Shown here piece by piece: positions 8,066 to 16,460 of a stretch of DNA of 64,000 nt; the first letter of the stretch is position 1, and every line of letters starts with the position of its first letter. The notes below the pieces were generated by a model. That model ran no database searches. It was given only the letters and a program-made list of their open reading frames with translations, and was not told the DNA's origin. Source of the DNA: Microbacterium foliorum (lineage in GTDB: Bacteria; Actinomycetota; Actinomycetes; Actinomycetales; Microbacteriaceae). Where the stretch lies: assembly GCF_003367705.1 (NCBI RefSeq), contig NZ_CP031425.1, forward strand, positions 1,488,001 to 1,552,000. The letters are read 5' to 3'. Made by a program: the position numbers and the translations under genes.

Positions 8066-10135
8066 GTGGTCGCACGCCTCGTGTCGGAGGTGACCGGAGA
8101 CGCGGCGACCGTCAGGGCGATGGCGGCCCGTCTCGATTTCGCGCAGCGTCAGGGGCTCAGGGCCCTGCCGTCGCCGCTGCCGTCGGTGCCTGAGATCGAC
8201 GCGCTCTACGGGAGCCTGCGATTGACCGATCGCGATCGCGATCTGCTCCTGGCGGTGGCGCTGCACCTCAGCGACTCTCTCGAGCCGATCCTCGCCATCG
8301 ACGGCCGCACGGCCGCTGAGCTGGCAGTCAGCCCGGTCGGGGATCTGATCGAGATGCATGCCGGAAGGATCCGACTCATCGATCCGCGGCTCGGCATCTG
8401 GTTGCAGGCCAGCACGGCTCCCTCGGACACCGTCGCCCTGCACACGCGTCTGCACCATGTCTTCCTGAGCCGCAGAGAGCAGGTGTGCGCAGACTGGCAT
8501 GCGGCGAGATCGTCCACGTCTCGGAGCCCGGTGGCCGCGAGCGCGCTCACCCGCACAGCCCGCGTCCTCGCGCAGACGGGGAAGAACGTGCGGGCGTTCC
8601 AGATCGCCGGCGAGGCGGCAGCGCACACCTCCGGCGCTGAGCGCGACGAGGCCACGCTCGTGGCAGGGGTGTCGGCGATCGCCGCCGGCCACGCGGTGGA
8701 AGCCGTGCGCCTGCTCGTCGGGCTGTATCCCGATGCGACCGAGCGCCACCGGCTGCAGGGTCTCGGGAGTCTGCTGGTGGCCCAAGCCTTCGTCCGGGGT
8801 GCGGTGCCGGAGTTGGATGCCCATGCGTTCGCGCCTCGGACCGACGACCGCGACGACTGGTACTCCTGGACGCGAGCCGCGGCGCTCGCGGCGTTCCTCT
8901 GCGCCGAGCGCGGTGACCGTCGGGGGATGCGTGCCTGGCTCGACGCCATGAGGGAGGGCAGCGCGAAAGTGGGCGCAGACCGCTGCCTTCGCGATCCCGT
9001 CGTCGCCCTCTCGTGGTTGGTTCTCGGCGATCGGGACATCGACGATGCGCCGGGCACCGGGCCGCTCTCGCGCGGGATCCTCGGAGCGCTTCACGCGGGG
9101 ATGGACGGGGACATCGATCGCGGTCTTCGTCTGCTGGCCGCCTGGGACACAGGAATGGACGAGGAGGTCGACCCGCTCGTCGCCGGGTGCGAACGCAGCC
9201 CGCTGGTCGCCGCCTACCGCGCGGTGGTCGAGGTGCTGCTGCTGATGTGGCGGGGCGATATCGGCGCCGCCCGCATCCGCATGATGAGGGCGGCTGTGGC
9301 CCTGCCCGTCGCGCTGCCGTTCGCCGGCCTCGGCGTGGTGATCAGTCGCCGCCTCGACCTCGCCGTGCTCGGCAGGCTCGGCCCCTTCGCCCGCGCCCTC
9401 ACAGCGTCGCTCCCGGCGCCCCAACGGATCGATCGGCTGGTGGATCGGGGCATCGAGGCCTTCCTGGCCGGCGATGAGGAGGAGGCCATCGCGCTGATGC
9501 GGCTGTGGCACGATCGCGGAGCGCCGCGACCGTCGCTGTCCGTGCCGGGCCTGGAGGAGTCGAGCATCGAGACCGATGACGACCCGCCACGATCCGCCCC
9601 GATCGAACCGCCGGAGATCACGCTCGCCCGCGGGCTTCGATCCCGCATCCTGAACCTTCCCGCTGAGGAGTGGCAGACAGAGCGTGCCTCGATCTCCGCG
9701 GTGGCACGGACCCTCCGTTCCCCGTTCACCCGCGGTCGCGTGGAAGCCATGATCGGCATCCGGTCGATTCGCGATGGCGAGATCAGGATCGGTCGGGAGT
9801 ACCTGGCAGACGCCCGACATCTCCTGGAGGTGTCGGGCGCGACCGCCTGGACTCGGGCCGTGGAGTGCCGGATCGACCGGGTGGATGCCGCAGAGACGGC
9901 GCCGAGCGCGAAGGACCCCCTCTCGTCGTCGCGGCGGGCGTGGGAGGCGCAGCTGACCGCCCGCGAGCTCGAGGTGGCCATGCTGGTCGTCGAGGGTGCG
10001 TCGAACCGCGACATCGCCGATGCGCTGCACGTGTCGGTGCGAACCGTCGAGGTTCACCTCGGCCGGGTCTTCGGCAAGCTCGACGTGCGCACGCGCGTCG
10101 AGCTCACGGTCCTGGCGCATCGGATCGGCGGATAG
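8066..10135 (+). CDS. LuxR-type transcriptional regulator with large N-terminal region (5' end uncertain)
   Basis: The 689-aa protein ends in a GerE/LuxR helix-turn-helix (LTARELEVAMLVVEGASNRD...VRTVEVHLGRVFGKL, residues about 625-685). The remaining about 600 residues show no Walker A/B motif, so it is not an obvious LAL/MalT ATPase; it is helical and Ala/Leu-rich like TPR-type sensor regions. GTG at 8066 is the first canonical start, but the same frame stays open and coding-like back to about 7964 (GIDGSSARGAVSIDPVSLE), with no ATG, GTG or TTG. A GGGGGG lies just upstream of an ATC codon at 7964. TAGCCT (7915-7920) is a candidate -10. Ligand and targets are unknown. Confidence 0.75.
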   Translation: MVARLVSEVTGDAATVRAMAARLDFAQRQGLRALPSPLPSVPEIDALYGSLRLTDRDRDLLLAVALHLSDSLEPILAIDGRTAAELAVSPVGDLIEMHAGRIRLIDPRLGIWLQASTAPSDTVALHTRLHHVFLSRREQVCADWHAARSSTSRSPVAASALTRTARVLAQTGKNVRAFQIAGEAAAHTSGAERDEATLVAGVSAIAAGHAVEAVRLLVGLYPDATERHRLQGLGSLLVAQAFVRGAVPELDAHAFAPRTDDRDDWYSWTRAAALAAFLCAERGDRRGMRAWLDAMREGSAKVGADRCLRDPVVALSWLVLGDRDIDDAPGTGPLSRGILGALHAGMDGDIDRGLRLLAAWDTGMDEEVDPLVAGCERSPLVAAYRAVVEVLLLMWRGDIGAARIRMMRAAVALPVALPFAGLGVVISRRLDLAVLGRLGPFARALTASLPAPQRIDRLVDRGIEAFLAGDEEEAIALMRLWHDRGAPRPSLSVPGLEESSIETDDDPPRSAPIEPPEITLARGLRSRILNLPAEEWQTERASISAVARTLRSPFTRGRVEAMIGIRSIRDGEIRIGREYLADARHLLEVSGATAWTRAVECRIDRVDAAETAPSAKDPLSSSRRAWEAQLTARELEVAMLVVEGASNRDIADALHVSVRTVEVHLGRVFGKLDVRTRVELTVLAHRIGG

Positions 10136-10176
10136 CGTTCCCGTTCGGGCCGATCGGCGCCAGACGCGGGGAGCTC

Positions 10177-11076
10177 TCAGCGGGGGAGAGAGATGAGCTC
10201 GCCGTCGGCCTCGGCCAGCCCGTCGGCGATGAGCGAGTCGATGGCACGGTGCCGCTGCAGAGGGTCCGGCCACTCGGGCAGTACGGAATCGAGCGGCACG
10301 GAGTCCGGTGCCGCATCCCGGAGGATCCTGAGCACCGCCCCGCGCGCCTGCCGATCGGACCCTTCGAACGCCGCCTGACGGCGACGGGCATCGCCGGTGT
10401 CGGGCCGACCGGCCGCCACCCAGGCGCACCCGTCGAGGAGCGGGCAGATCTCGCAACGAGGTGCTCTCGAGGTGCACACCGTCGCGCCGAGCTCCATCGC
10501 CGCGGCGTTGAACACGGCCGATTCCCCGGCGTCCTCAGGCAGCAGCGTCTCCATGAGGGCGAGGTCACGGCGGGACGGGGAGCCGGGCTGCGCCTGTCCG
10601 AGCACCGCGCGGGCCAGCACCCGGCGGGTGTTCGTGTCGACGACGGGGTGACGGTCGGCGTACGCGAACACGGCGACCGCTCGTGCGGTGTAGTCGCCGA
10701 TCCCCGACAGGCCGAGCAGAGCCTCCACATCGCGCGGCACGACGCCGTCGTGGCGTTCCGTGATCTCGACGGCCGCCCGGTGAAGCCAGAGTGCGCGGCG
10801 GGGATAGCCGAGGTTCGCCCACTGCTGCACGACCTCGGCGGTCGTCGCCGCAGCGAGTGCCGACGGTGTGGGCCAGCGGGCGAGCCATGCCTCCAGATGC
10901 GGGATCACCCGATTCACCGGGGTCTGCTGGAGCATGAACTCGCTGACCAGCGTGCCCCAGGCGCCGAACTCGTCGTGGAACTCGGGTCGTCTCCACGGAA
11001 GGTCGCGTGCGGCGTCGCCGTACCAGCGCGCAAGAGGCATCGTCACGGCATCGGCGGGAGGGGGAGTCGAGCGCAC
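10177..11076 (-). CDS. mutY: A/G-specific adenine glycosylase MutY
   Basis: MutY removes adenine mispaired with 8-oxoguanine or guanine. The 299-aa protein has the helix-hairpin-helix segment LLGLSGIGDYTARAV with the downstream catalytic region VDTNTRRVLAR. Its [4Fe-4S] loop has Cys spacing C-x6-C-x2-C-x5-C (CTSRAPRCEICPLLDGC). It is shorter than E. coli MutY (350 aa) and has little or no C-terminal MutT-like domain. The GTG at 11076 is chosen because minus-strand TAGGCT (11089-11084) ends 8 nt before it, predicting a leaderless message; an internal ATG at 11040 is the alternative. It is convergent with the LuxR gene and divergent from truB. Confidence 0.9.
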   Translation of the reverse strand: MRSTPPPADAVTMPLARWYGDAARDLPWRRPEFHDEFGAWGTLVSEFMLQQTPVNRVIPHLEAWLARWPTPSALAAATTAEVVQQWANLGYPRRALWLHRAAVEITERHDGVVPRDVEALLGLSGIGDYTARAVAVFAYADRHPVVDTNTRRVLARAVLGQAQPGSPSRRDLALMETLLPEDAGESAVFNAAAMELGATVCTSRAPRCEICPLLDGCAWVAAGRPDTGDARRRQAAFEGSDRQARGAVLRILRDAAPDSVPLDSVLPEWPDPLQRHRAIDSLIADGLAEADGELISLPR

Positions 11077-11172
11077 CCACGACAGCCTAGGCGAACGGGG
11101 TCGAGCACAGACCGGCCGACGGCCCTCGGTGTCTGTGCCGATGCGGGGCGGGGCGCACCGTAGGCTTGAGGG

Positions 11173-12066
11173 ATGGTCTCGCCCGGCATCCTCCTCGTCG
11201 ACAAACCTGCTGGGCTGACCAGCCACGATGTCGTCGCCCGCACGCGCCGCGCGCTCGGCACCCGCAAGGTCGGGCACGCGGGCACGCTCGATCCGATGGC
11301 CACGGGGCTGCTCGTGATCGGTGTCGAAGGAGCCACGAGACTGCTCACGTTCATCGTCGGCGCGGACAAGACCTACGAGGCGACGATCCGACTCGGACAG
11401 ACCACGGCAACCGATGACGCAGACGGCGATGTCCTGACCCGCGCCCCCGAGCAGGCCTGGACTGCGGTGACTCCGGCGCGCGTGGCCGCAGGCATCGCAT
11501 CGCTCACCGGTGCGATCTCCCAGGTGCCCAGCTCCGTGTCCGCGATCAAGGTCGACGGGCGCCGCGCATACGATCGCGTGCGTGCCGGCGAGGAGGTGGT
11601 CCTCGCGGCGCGCGAGGTCACCGTCTCTCGGTTCGATGTTCTCGGAGAGCGCCGTGGTGACGGCTTCCTCGACCTCGATGTCGTCGTCGACTGCTCCTCC
11701 GGCACCTACATCCGCTCACTGGCCCGGGATCTGGGCGCCGACCTCGGGGTCGGCGGGCACCTGACGGCGCTGCGCCGCACGCGCGTCGGGGACTTCGATG
11801 TCGCAGATGCGGTGCAGGTGGATGCGGTGACCGAGTCCGCCCTGCTCACCCCTGCGGCCGCAGCCGTCCGAGTGCTCGACGCCCTGCGGGTGTCGAACGA
11901 CGAGGCGAGGGATCTCCGCCACGGCAAGCGACTCGCGCAGCAGGCGGTGCGTCTGGGCGGTGCGCTCGCGGCCGCGATCGATGAGGACGACGTCCTCGTC
12001 GGTGTGGTCGAGAAGCGTGGCGCCGACCTGAAGAGCGTGATGAACATGCCCGAGGTGCAGCGATGA
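11173..12066 (+). CDS. truB: tRNA pseudouridine(55) synthase TruB
   Basis: TruB isomerises U55 in the T-loop of tRNAs. The 297-aa protein begins VSPGILLVDKPAGLTSHDVV and contains GHAGTLDPMATGLL, whose Asp is the catalytic residue. SSGTYIRSLARDLG and RRTRVGDFDVADA follow, as in the TruB family. TAGGCT (11161-11166) ends 7 nt before the ATG, so the mRNA should be leaderless. This promoter starts a second unit, truB-orf-orf-ribF, separate from nusA-rbfA. The last 4 nt overlap the next start (ATGA), implying translational coupling. Confidence 0.96.
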   Translation: MVSPGILLVDKPAGLTSHDVVARTRRALGTRKVGHAGTLDPMATGLLVIGVEGATRLLTFIVGADKTYEATIRLGQTTATDDADGDVLTRAPEQAWTAVTPARVAAGIASLTGAISQVPSSVSAIKVDGRRAYDRVRAGEEVVLAAREVTVSRFDVLGERRGDGFLDLDVVVDCSSGTYIRSLARDLGADLGVGGHLTALRRTRVGDFDVADAVQVDAVTESALLTPAAAAVRVLDALRVSNDEARDLRHGKRLAQQAVRLGGALAAAIDEDDVLVGVVEKRGADLKSVMNMPEVQR

Positions 12067-12431
12067 TCCTGTGGCTGACTCTCGCGCAGGTGGCCGTCGC
12101 CGTCGTCGCGGGGCTCTTCTGCCTCGTCGCCGGCTTCGCGGGCAGACGCCCGAGCGACTACACCGTGGGTGCACTCGCCCTGGTCGAGCTGCTGCTCGTC
12201 GTGCAGGTGGTCGTCGCGATCGTGGCGCCGCTGGCGGGCAACCCTCCCACCGGCGATCTGCTCGAGTACTGGGTCTACCTCGTCTCGGCCGTGCTGCTGC
12301 CCGTCGGCGCCGTGCTCTGGGCTCTCATGGAGCGCAGTCGCTGGAGCACCGTCATCCTCGGGGTCGCCGCCCTCGCCGTCGCGATCATGGTGTGGCGCAT
12401 GCACGTCATCTGGACGATCCAGATCGCCTGA
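12063..12431 (+). CDS. Small hypothetical membrane protein, four predicted TM segments
   Basis: This 122-aa protein is very hydrophobic and shows about four membrane spans: residues 3-26, 36-56, 70-88 and 95-113. It is coupled to truB by an ATGA overlap. I do not recognise a named family with confidence. Nothing in the sequence (no conserved charged or catalytic motif) points to a function. Its place between truB and ribF, together with another small membrane protein, probably reflects a conserved neighbourhood rather than a shared pathway. Confidence 0.75.
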   Translation: MILWLTLAQVAVAVVAGLFCLVAGFAGRRPSDYTVGALALVELLLVVQVVVAIVAPLAGNPPTGDLLEYWVYLVSAVLLPVGAVLWALMERSRWSTVILGVAALAVAIMVWRMHVIWTIQIA

Positions 12432-12496
12432 TCCGCTCGGGATGCCCGCCGCGCGCGCATCCCGTGCCCCGGCCCGGAACTAGAATGGGTGGCGCT

Positions 12497-12943
12497 ATGA
12501 GCACCACCGTCCCCACCTCCCGGATGACCGGCATCGGCCGCGTCCTCGTGATCGTCTACGCCGTGATGGCGCTGGCCGCGACCGGTCGGAGCTTCGTGCA
12601 GATCTTCCGGCAGTTCGACGAGGCGCCGCTGGCCTACGCTCTCTCGGCGCTCGCCGCCGCCGTGTACATCCTCGCGACGCTCGCCCTCGTGCTCGCCGGA
12701 CGTCGCGGCTGGTACGTCGTGGCCTGGGTGGCGATCGTGTTCGAACTCACCGGCGTGCTGGTGGTCGGTGCGCTGAGCATCTTCCTGCCCGACCTGTTCC
12801 CGCACGACACCGTGTGGTCGATGTTCGGTCGGGGGTACCTGTTCGTCCCGCTCGTGCTTCCCGTGTTCGGCATCTGGTGGCTCCGCACCCACCGACCGGT
12901 CGCGACGACCGAGGCACGGGCATCCGTCGAGGTCGGCGCATGA
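12497..12943 (+). CDS. Small hypothetical membrane protein upstream of ribF
   Basis: The 148-aa protein has about four membrane spans (GRVLVIVYAVMALAATG; a central ALAAAVYILATLALVLAG; VVAWVAIVFELTGVLVVG; LFVPLVLPVFGIWWL), a pattern seen in small actinobacterial integral membrane proteins of unknown role. TAGAAT at 12481-12486 looks like a -10; the expected transcript start (about 12493) favours the ATG at 12497 over the in-frame ATG at 12485, which lies inside that hexamer. The stop overlaps the ribF start by 4 nt (ATGA). Confidence 0.75.
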   Translation: MSTTVPTSRMTGIGRVLVIVYAVMALAATGRSFVQIFRQFDEAPLAYALSALAAAVYILATLALVLAGRRGWYVVAWVAIVFELTGVLVVGALSIFLPDLFPHDTVWSMFGRGYLFVPLVLPVFGIWWLRTHRPVATTEARASVEVGA

Positions 12944-13890
12944 TCGTCTTCCGCGACCCGAACGAGGTGCCGACCGACTTCGGCGCCTCCGCCGTCGCGA
13001 TCGGCAAGTTCGACGGGGTGCACGCGGGGCACCGCGCGGTCATCCGCCGTCTGACCGAAGTCGCCGCCGAGTCCGGTCTGCGCACCGTCGCGGTCACGTT
13101 CGACCGCAACCCGCTCGCGGTGCTCCGCCCCGATCGGTGCCCCGAGAACGTGGTCACGGTCGACCGCAAGCTCGAGCTGCTCGGCGAACTGGCTCTCGAC
13201 GCCACCCTTCTGCTGACCTTCGACGCGGAGTTCGCCTCCCGCAGTGCCGAGGACTTCGTCACCGGCATCCTCGTCGATGCGCTCCGGGTCTCGACCGTGC
13301 TGGTCGGCGAGGATTTCCGATTCGGCCACGGAGGAGAGGGCACGCCCGCGCTCCTGCGCGAGCTCGGTCCGCGGTACGGATTCACGGTCGAGGTGGTCGA
13401 CGACGTCTTCCTCGAGGGCTCCGATCGTCGCGTGTCGTCGACCTGGATCAGGGAGCTCCTGATGGCGGGCGACGTGACCGCGGCCGCGCGGGTGCTCGAT
13501 CGCAACGTCGACGTGCGCGGCGAAGTGGTGCACGGTCTCAAGCGCGGCCGCGAGCTGGGGTTCCCGACCGCCAACCTGTCGGCGTCCGTCGACTCCTTCG
13601 TGCCGGCCGACGGCGTGTACGCGGGCTGGCTCATCGACCACGTGACCGGTATCCGTCATCGGTCCGCGATCTCGGTGGGGACCAACCCCACCTTCGACGA
13701 CGTGCTCGAGCGCCAGGTCGAGGCCCACGTCATCGGCGAGACCGATCTCGATCTCTACGGCCACGACGTGACCGTGGAGTTCGTGAGCCGGCTGCGCGGC
13801 ATGGTCGCCTTCGAAGGCATCGAGAAGCTCAAGGACCAGATGGCCGCCGATGTCACCGACGCGGAGCGTGTGCTCGCCGGAGAGCGCTGA
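12940..13890 (+). CDS. ribF: Bifunctional riboflavin kinase / FAD synthetase
   Basis: RibF phosphorylates riboflavin to FMN and adenylates FMN to FAD. The 316-aa protein has an N-terminal nucleotidyltransferase domain (AIGKFDGVHAGHRAVI, residues about 22-37; VVDDVFLEGSDRRVSSTWIRE, the ISSTxIR motif). The C-terminal kinase domain has GFPTANL, VPADGVYAGW and SVGTNPTF. Length and order match the family. It is the last gene of the truB transcription unit, coupled by a 4-nt overlap to the preceding membrane protein gene. No FMN riboswitch is visible upstream. Confidence 0.96.
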   Translation: MIVFRDPNEVPTDFGASAVAIGKFDGVHAGHRAVIRRLTEVAAESGLRTVAVTFDRNPLAVLRPDRCPENVVTVDRKLELLGELALDATLLLTFDAEFASRSAEDFVTGILVDALRVSTVLVGEDFRFGHGGEGTPALLRELGPRYGFTVEVVDDVFLEGSDRRVSSTWIRELLMAGDVTAAARVLDRNVDVRGEVVHGLKRGRELGFPTANLSASVDSFVPADGVYAGWLIDHVTGIRHRSAISVGTNPTFDDVLERQVEAHVIGETDLDLYGHDVTVEFVSRLRGMVAFEGIEKLKDQMAADVTDAERVLAGER

Positions 13891-14093
13891 CGGGATCCCG
13901 ACTCTCCTGCGATGTTCTGCGCCCTCCTGCACGATGGCATAGGATTGGCGTCGGTGGTTCACGGTCCTCGCGTCAGTCGTGTCGACGATCACCGGAACCA
14001 TCGTTCGTACGGTCCTGGCTCACGCCACACGCGGACATCGAGAACGGCCCCTGCATCCCCGGGGATGCTTCGGCCTTCACGCTCAGGAGGAGC

Positions 14094-16238
14094 ATGCCGA
14101 CCACGGCAACCGCCGCATCGCGGCGCAAGAAGACGTCTCGTCGCGACGACGAGGCACCACTCATCCCGATCCTCGCGCGCAAGGTGCGCGAGATCGAGGC
14201 GAAGTCGCAACGAGGAAAGCTCGGCCCCACGAATCGGGTCAAGTTCCAGGTGATCGCATTCCTGGTGCGCGAGGAGCGCGCCAGAGTGAAGGCGGACACC
14301 GAGATCGTCGATTCCGCCAGGGCGGAGCTGCTCAAGCGGCTCGACGGCGTGGCGACGATCCTCGCGAAGACCGCGGCGCGCGACACCTCGCTCATCCAGC
14401 TTCTCGAGGCGGATCAGGCGACGTCGCCCGTGGCGAAGCGCATGCGTCGCGACTGGCTGCTCGAATCGGGGGCCGAACTCGCCCCCGAGGAGCTGATCAT
14501 CGCGGACGTCGCACCGGTGCAGATGCCCGTGGTCTCCGCGGCGATCGCCGAGCGCCAGGTCACGCCGCCGTCCGTCGAGGCGCGTCAGCTCGCGAACCCG
14601 TTCCTGGTACCGGACCTCACGCCGCGCGCGGCCACGACGCCGCGTCGTCGCCTGGACGGCTGGGAGCTCATGGGGCCGCTGTACAAGGCATTCGAGACGG
14701 GAGCCGGGGGAGGGGCGGCCAGCATGGACCTGCCTCCCGCGCCCGAGTACGACCACCTCTCGCCCAAGGGGCTCGAGATCATGGTGCACCAGTCCCGGTT
14801 CCTCGAGGCCGTGCGGGAGGGGCATCGGAGCTTCCTGCTCGCCGATGAGCCGGGCCTGGGAAAGACCGCGCAGTCGGTGCTGGCCGCCTCTGTCGCCGGC
14901 GCCTACCCGCTGCTGGTCGTCGTGCCCAACGTCGTGAAGATGAACTGGGCGCGCGAGGTCGAGCGGTGGACTCCGCAGAGACGCGCGACGGTCATCCAGG
15001 GCGATGGCGCGGACATCGACGCCTTCGCCGACATCTTCATCGTGAACTACGAGATCCTCGACCGGCACATGTCATGGCTCGCCTCGATCGGGCTTCGCGG
15101 CATGGTGGTCGATGAGGCGCACTTCATCAAGAACCTCAGCTCGCAGCGTTCGCAGAACGTGCTGTCGCTCGCCAATCGCGTGCGCGAGCGCACCCCCGGC
15201 GGAAAGCCGCTCATGCTGGCGCTCACCGGAACCCCGCTCATCAACGACGTCGAGGATTTCGACGCGATCTGGCGCTTCCTCGGCTGGACCACGGGTGAGA
15301 AGCCGGGACCGGAGCTGATGGAGAAGCTCGATGCGACCGGTTTCACCCCGGCCGACAAGGCCTTCTATCCCGAGGCGCGTGAAGCGGTGATCTCGATGGG
15401 GATCGTCCGTCGGAAGAAGAAGGACGTGGCCGCCGACCTGCCCGACAAGCTCATCGCCGACCTGCCCGTGCAACTCGACGACGAATTCGGTCGCAGCATC
15501 CGCCAGGCGGAGCGCGAGCTGGGCGAGCGGCTCGCCGCGCGCTACCGTCGCATTCTCGAGGCACGCGGCGACCGGGGCCTCGCGCCGGGAGAGATCGACG
15601 ACGACATCGTGCGTCTGGTCGCCCAGAACGAGCTCGAGGAGTCCAAGGCCGCGGGAACCGGGGGCGACAACGTCTTCACCATGGTGCGTCGGATCGGACA
15701 GGCCAAGGCGCATCTCGCCGCCGACTACGCCGCCCAGCTGCAGCGTTCGGTCGGCAAGGTCGTGTTCTTCGCGAAGCACATCGACGTGATGGATCAGGCG
15801 GAGGCGCACTTCGCGTCGGTCGGGATCCGTGCGGTGTCGATCCGTGGAGATCAGACGACGACGACGCGCCAGCAGGCGATCGATGACTTCAACGGCGACC
15901 CGGGGGTCGGCATCGCCGTCTGCTCGCTCACCGCGGCGGGTGTGGGACTCAACCTGCAGGCCGCGTCGAACGTCGTGCTCGCGGAGCTGTCGTGGACGGC
16001 CGCCGAGCAGACGCAGGCGATCGACCGCGTGCACCGTATCGGTCAGGGCGAGCCGGTGACCGCGTGGCGGATCATCGCGGCCCACACGATCGACGCCAAG
16101 ATCGCAGAGCTCATCGATCAGAAGCAGGGGCTCGCCGCCCGTGCGCTCGACGGCGAGGCCCTGGACCAGGCTGCGGCCGAGCCCGTGCAGCTCGGCGCGC
16201 TCATGCACCTGCTGCGCGAGACGCTCGCCACCTCCTGA
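14094..16238 (+). CDS. SNF2-type DEAH helicase/translocase (SMARCAL1-like architecture)
   Basis: The 714-aa protein has a SNF2 motor in its C-terminal two-thirds: motif I DEPGLGKTAQS near residue 250, motif II VVDEAHFIKN near 338, motif III LALTGTPL, and C-terminal HRIGQ motif VI near 647. The first about 230 residues start with a basic tail (SRRKKTSRR) and match nothing I recognise. The compact motor resembles SMARCAL1/RapA-like annealing helicases; a role in DNA repair or replication-fork handling is inference only. The ATG follows a strong AGGAGG. TAGGAT (13940-13945) would give a long leader of about 140 nt. A perfect palindrome and a terminator follow the gene. Confidence 0.88.
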   Translation: MPTTATAASRRKKTSRRDDEAPLIPILARKVREIEAKSQRGKLGPTNRVKFQVIAFLVREERARVKADTEIVDSARAELLKRLDGVATILAKTAARDTSLIQLLEADQATSPVAKRMRRDWLLESGAELAPEELIIADVAPVQMPVVSAAIAERQVTPPSVEARQLANPFLVPDLTPRAATTPRRRLDGWELMGPLYKAFETGAGGGAASMDLPPAPEYDHLSPKGLEIMVHQSRFLEAVREGHRSFLLADEPGLGKTAQSVLAASVAGAYPLLVVVPNVVKMNWAREVERWTPQRRATVIQGDGADIDAFADIFIVNYEILDRHMSWLASIGLRGMVVDEAHFIKNLSSQRSQNVLSLANRVRERTPGGKPLMLALTGTPLINDVEDFDAIWRFLGWTTGEKPGPELMEKLDATGFTPADKAFYPEAREAVISMGIVRRKKKDVAADLPDKLIADLPVQLDDEFGRSIRQAERELGERLAARYRRILEARGDRGLAPGEIDDDIVRLVAQNELEESKAAGTGGDNVFTMVRRIGQAKAHLAADYAAQLQRSVGKVVFFAKHIDVMDQAEAHFASVGIRAVSIRGDQTTTTRQQAIDDFNGDPGVGIAVCSLTAAGVGLNLQAASNVVLAELSWTAAEQTQAIDRVHRIGQGEPVTAWRIIAAHTIDAKIAELIDQKQGLAARALDGEALDQAAAEPVQLGALMHLLRETLATS

Positions 16239-16253
16239 GCGAGGATCGTCATC

Positions 16254-16295
16254 CGAGATCGGCGTCAAGAACCACGGTTCTTGACGCCGATCTCG
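16254..16295. repeat. Perfect 20-bp-arm palindrome downstream of helicase gene
   Basis: The arm CGAGATCGGCGTCAAGAACC (16254-16273) is followed by AC and then its exact reverse complement (16276-16295). There is no mismatch in 20 pairs. It begins 16 nt after the helicase stop and is not followed by a T-tract; a separate terminator-like hairpin lies 45 nt further on. Confidence 0.9.
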
Positions 16296-16339
16296 CGTCC
16301 GAGGGGGCTCGATCGCGAATGTTCGGCAGATCGTGGCTG

Positions 16340-16366
16340 AACCGCGGTCAAGATCCGCGGTTTTCT
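16340..16366 (+). terminator. Rho-independent-type terminator before pfkA
   Basis: AACCGCGG (16340-16347) pairs with CCGCGGTT (16355-16362) across a 7-nt loop and runs into TTCT. It is placed to end helicase transcription about 95 nt upstream of the pfkA start. Confidence 0.7.
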
Positions 16367-16460
16367 ACCTCTCGAATGGCGCCGGCACGTCGCAGACCGA
16401 TAGTGTCGATCGCAGGCACCGTCGCCTGTTCCCTTTCCCCTGAACCCGTCTGAGGCAAGC

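Noticed and set aside
7391-10477. A 1028-codon open frame on the minus strand across rbfA and the LuxR-type gene
   Set aside because: It runs antisense to two well-supported genes and is Arg/His/Gly-rich without domains. Long antisense frames are expected at this GC content.
12485-12496. ATG 12485 as start of the membrane protein before ribF
   Set aside because: It lies within the likely -10 hexamer TAGAAT; the ATG at 12497 suits the predicted transcript start.
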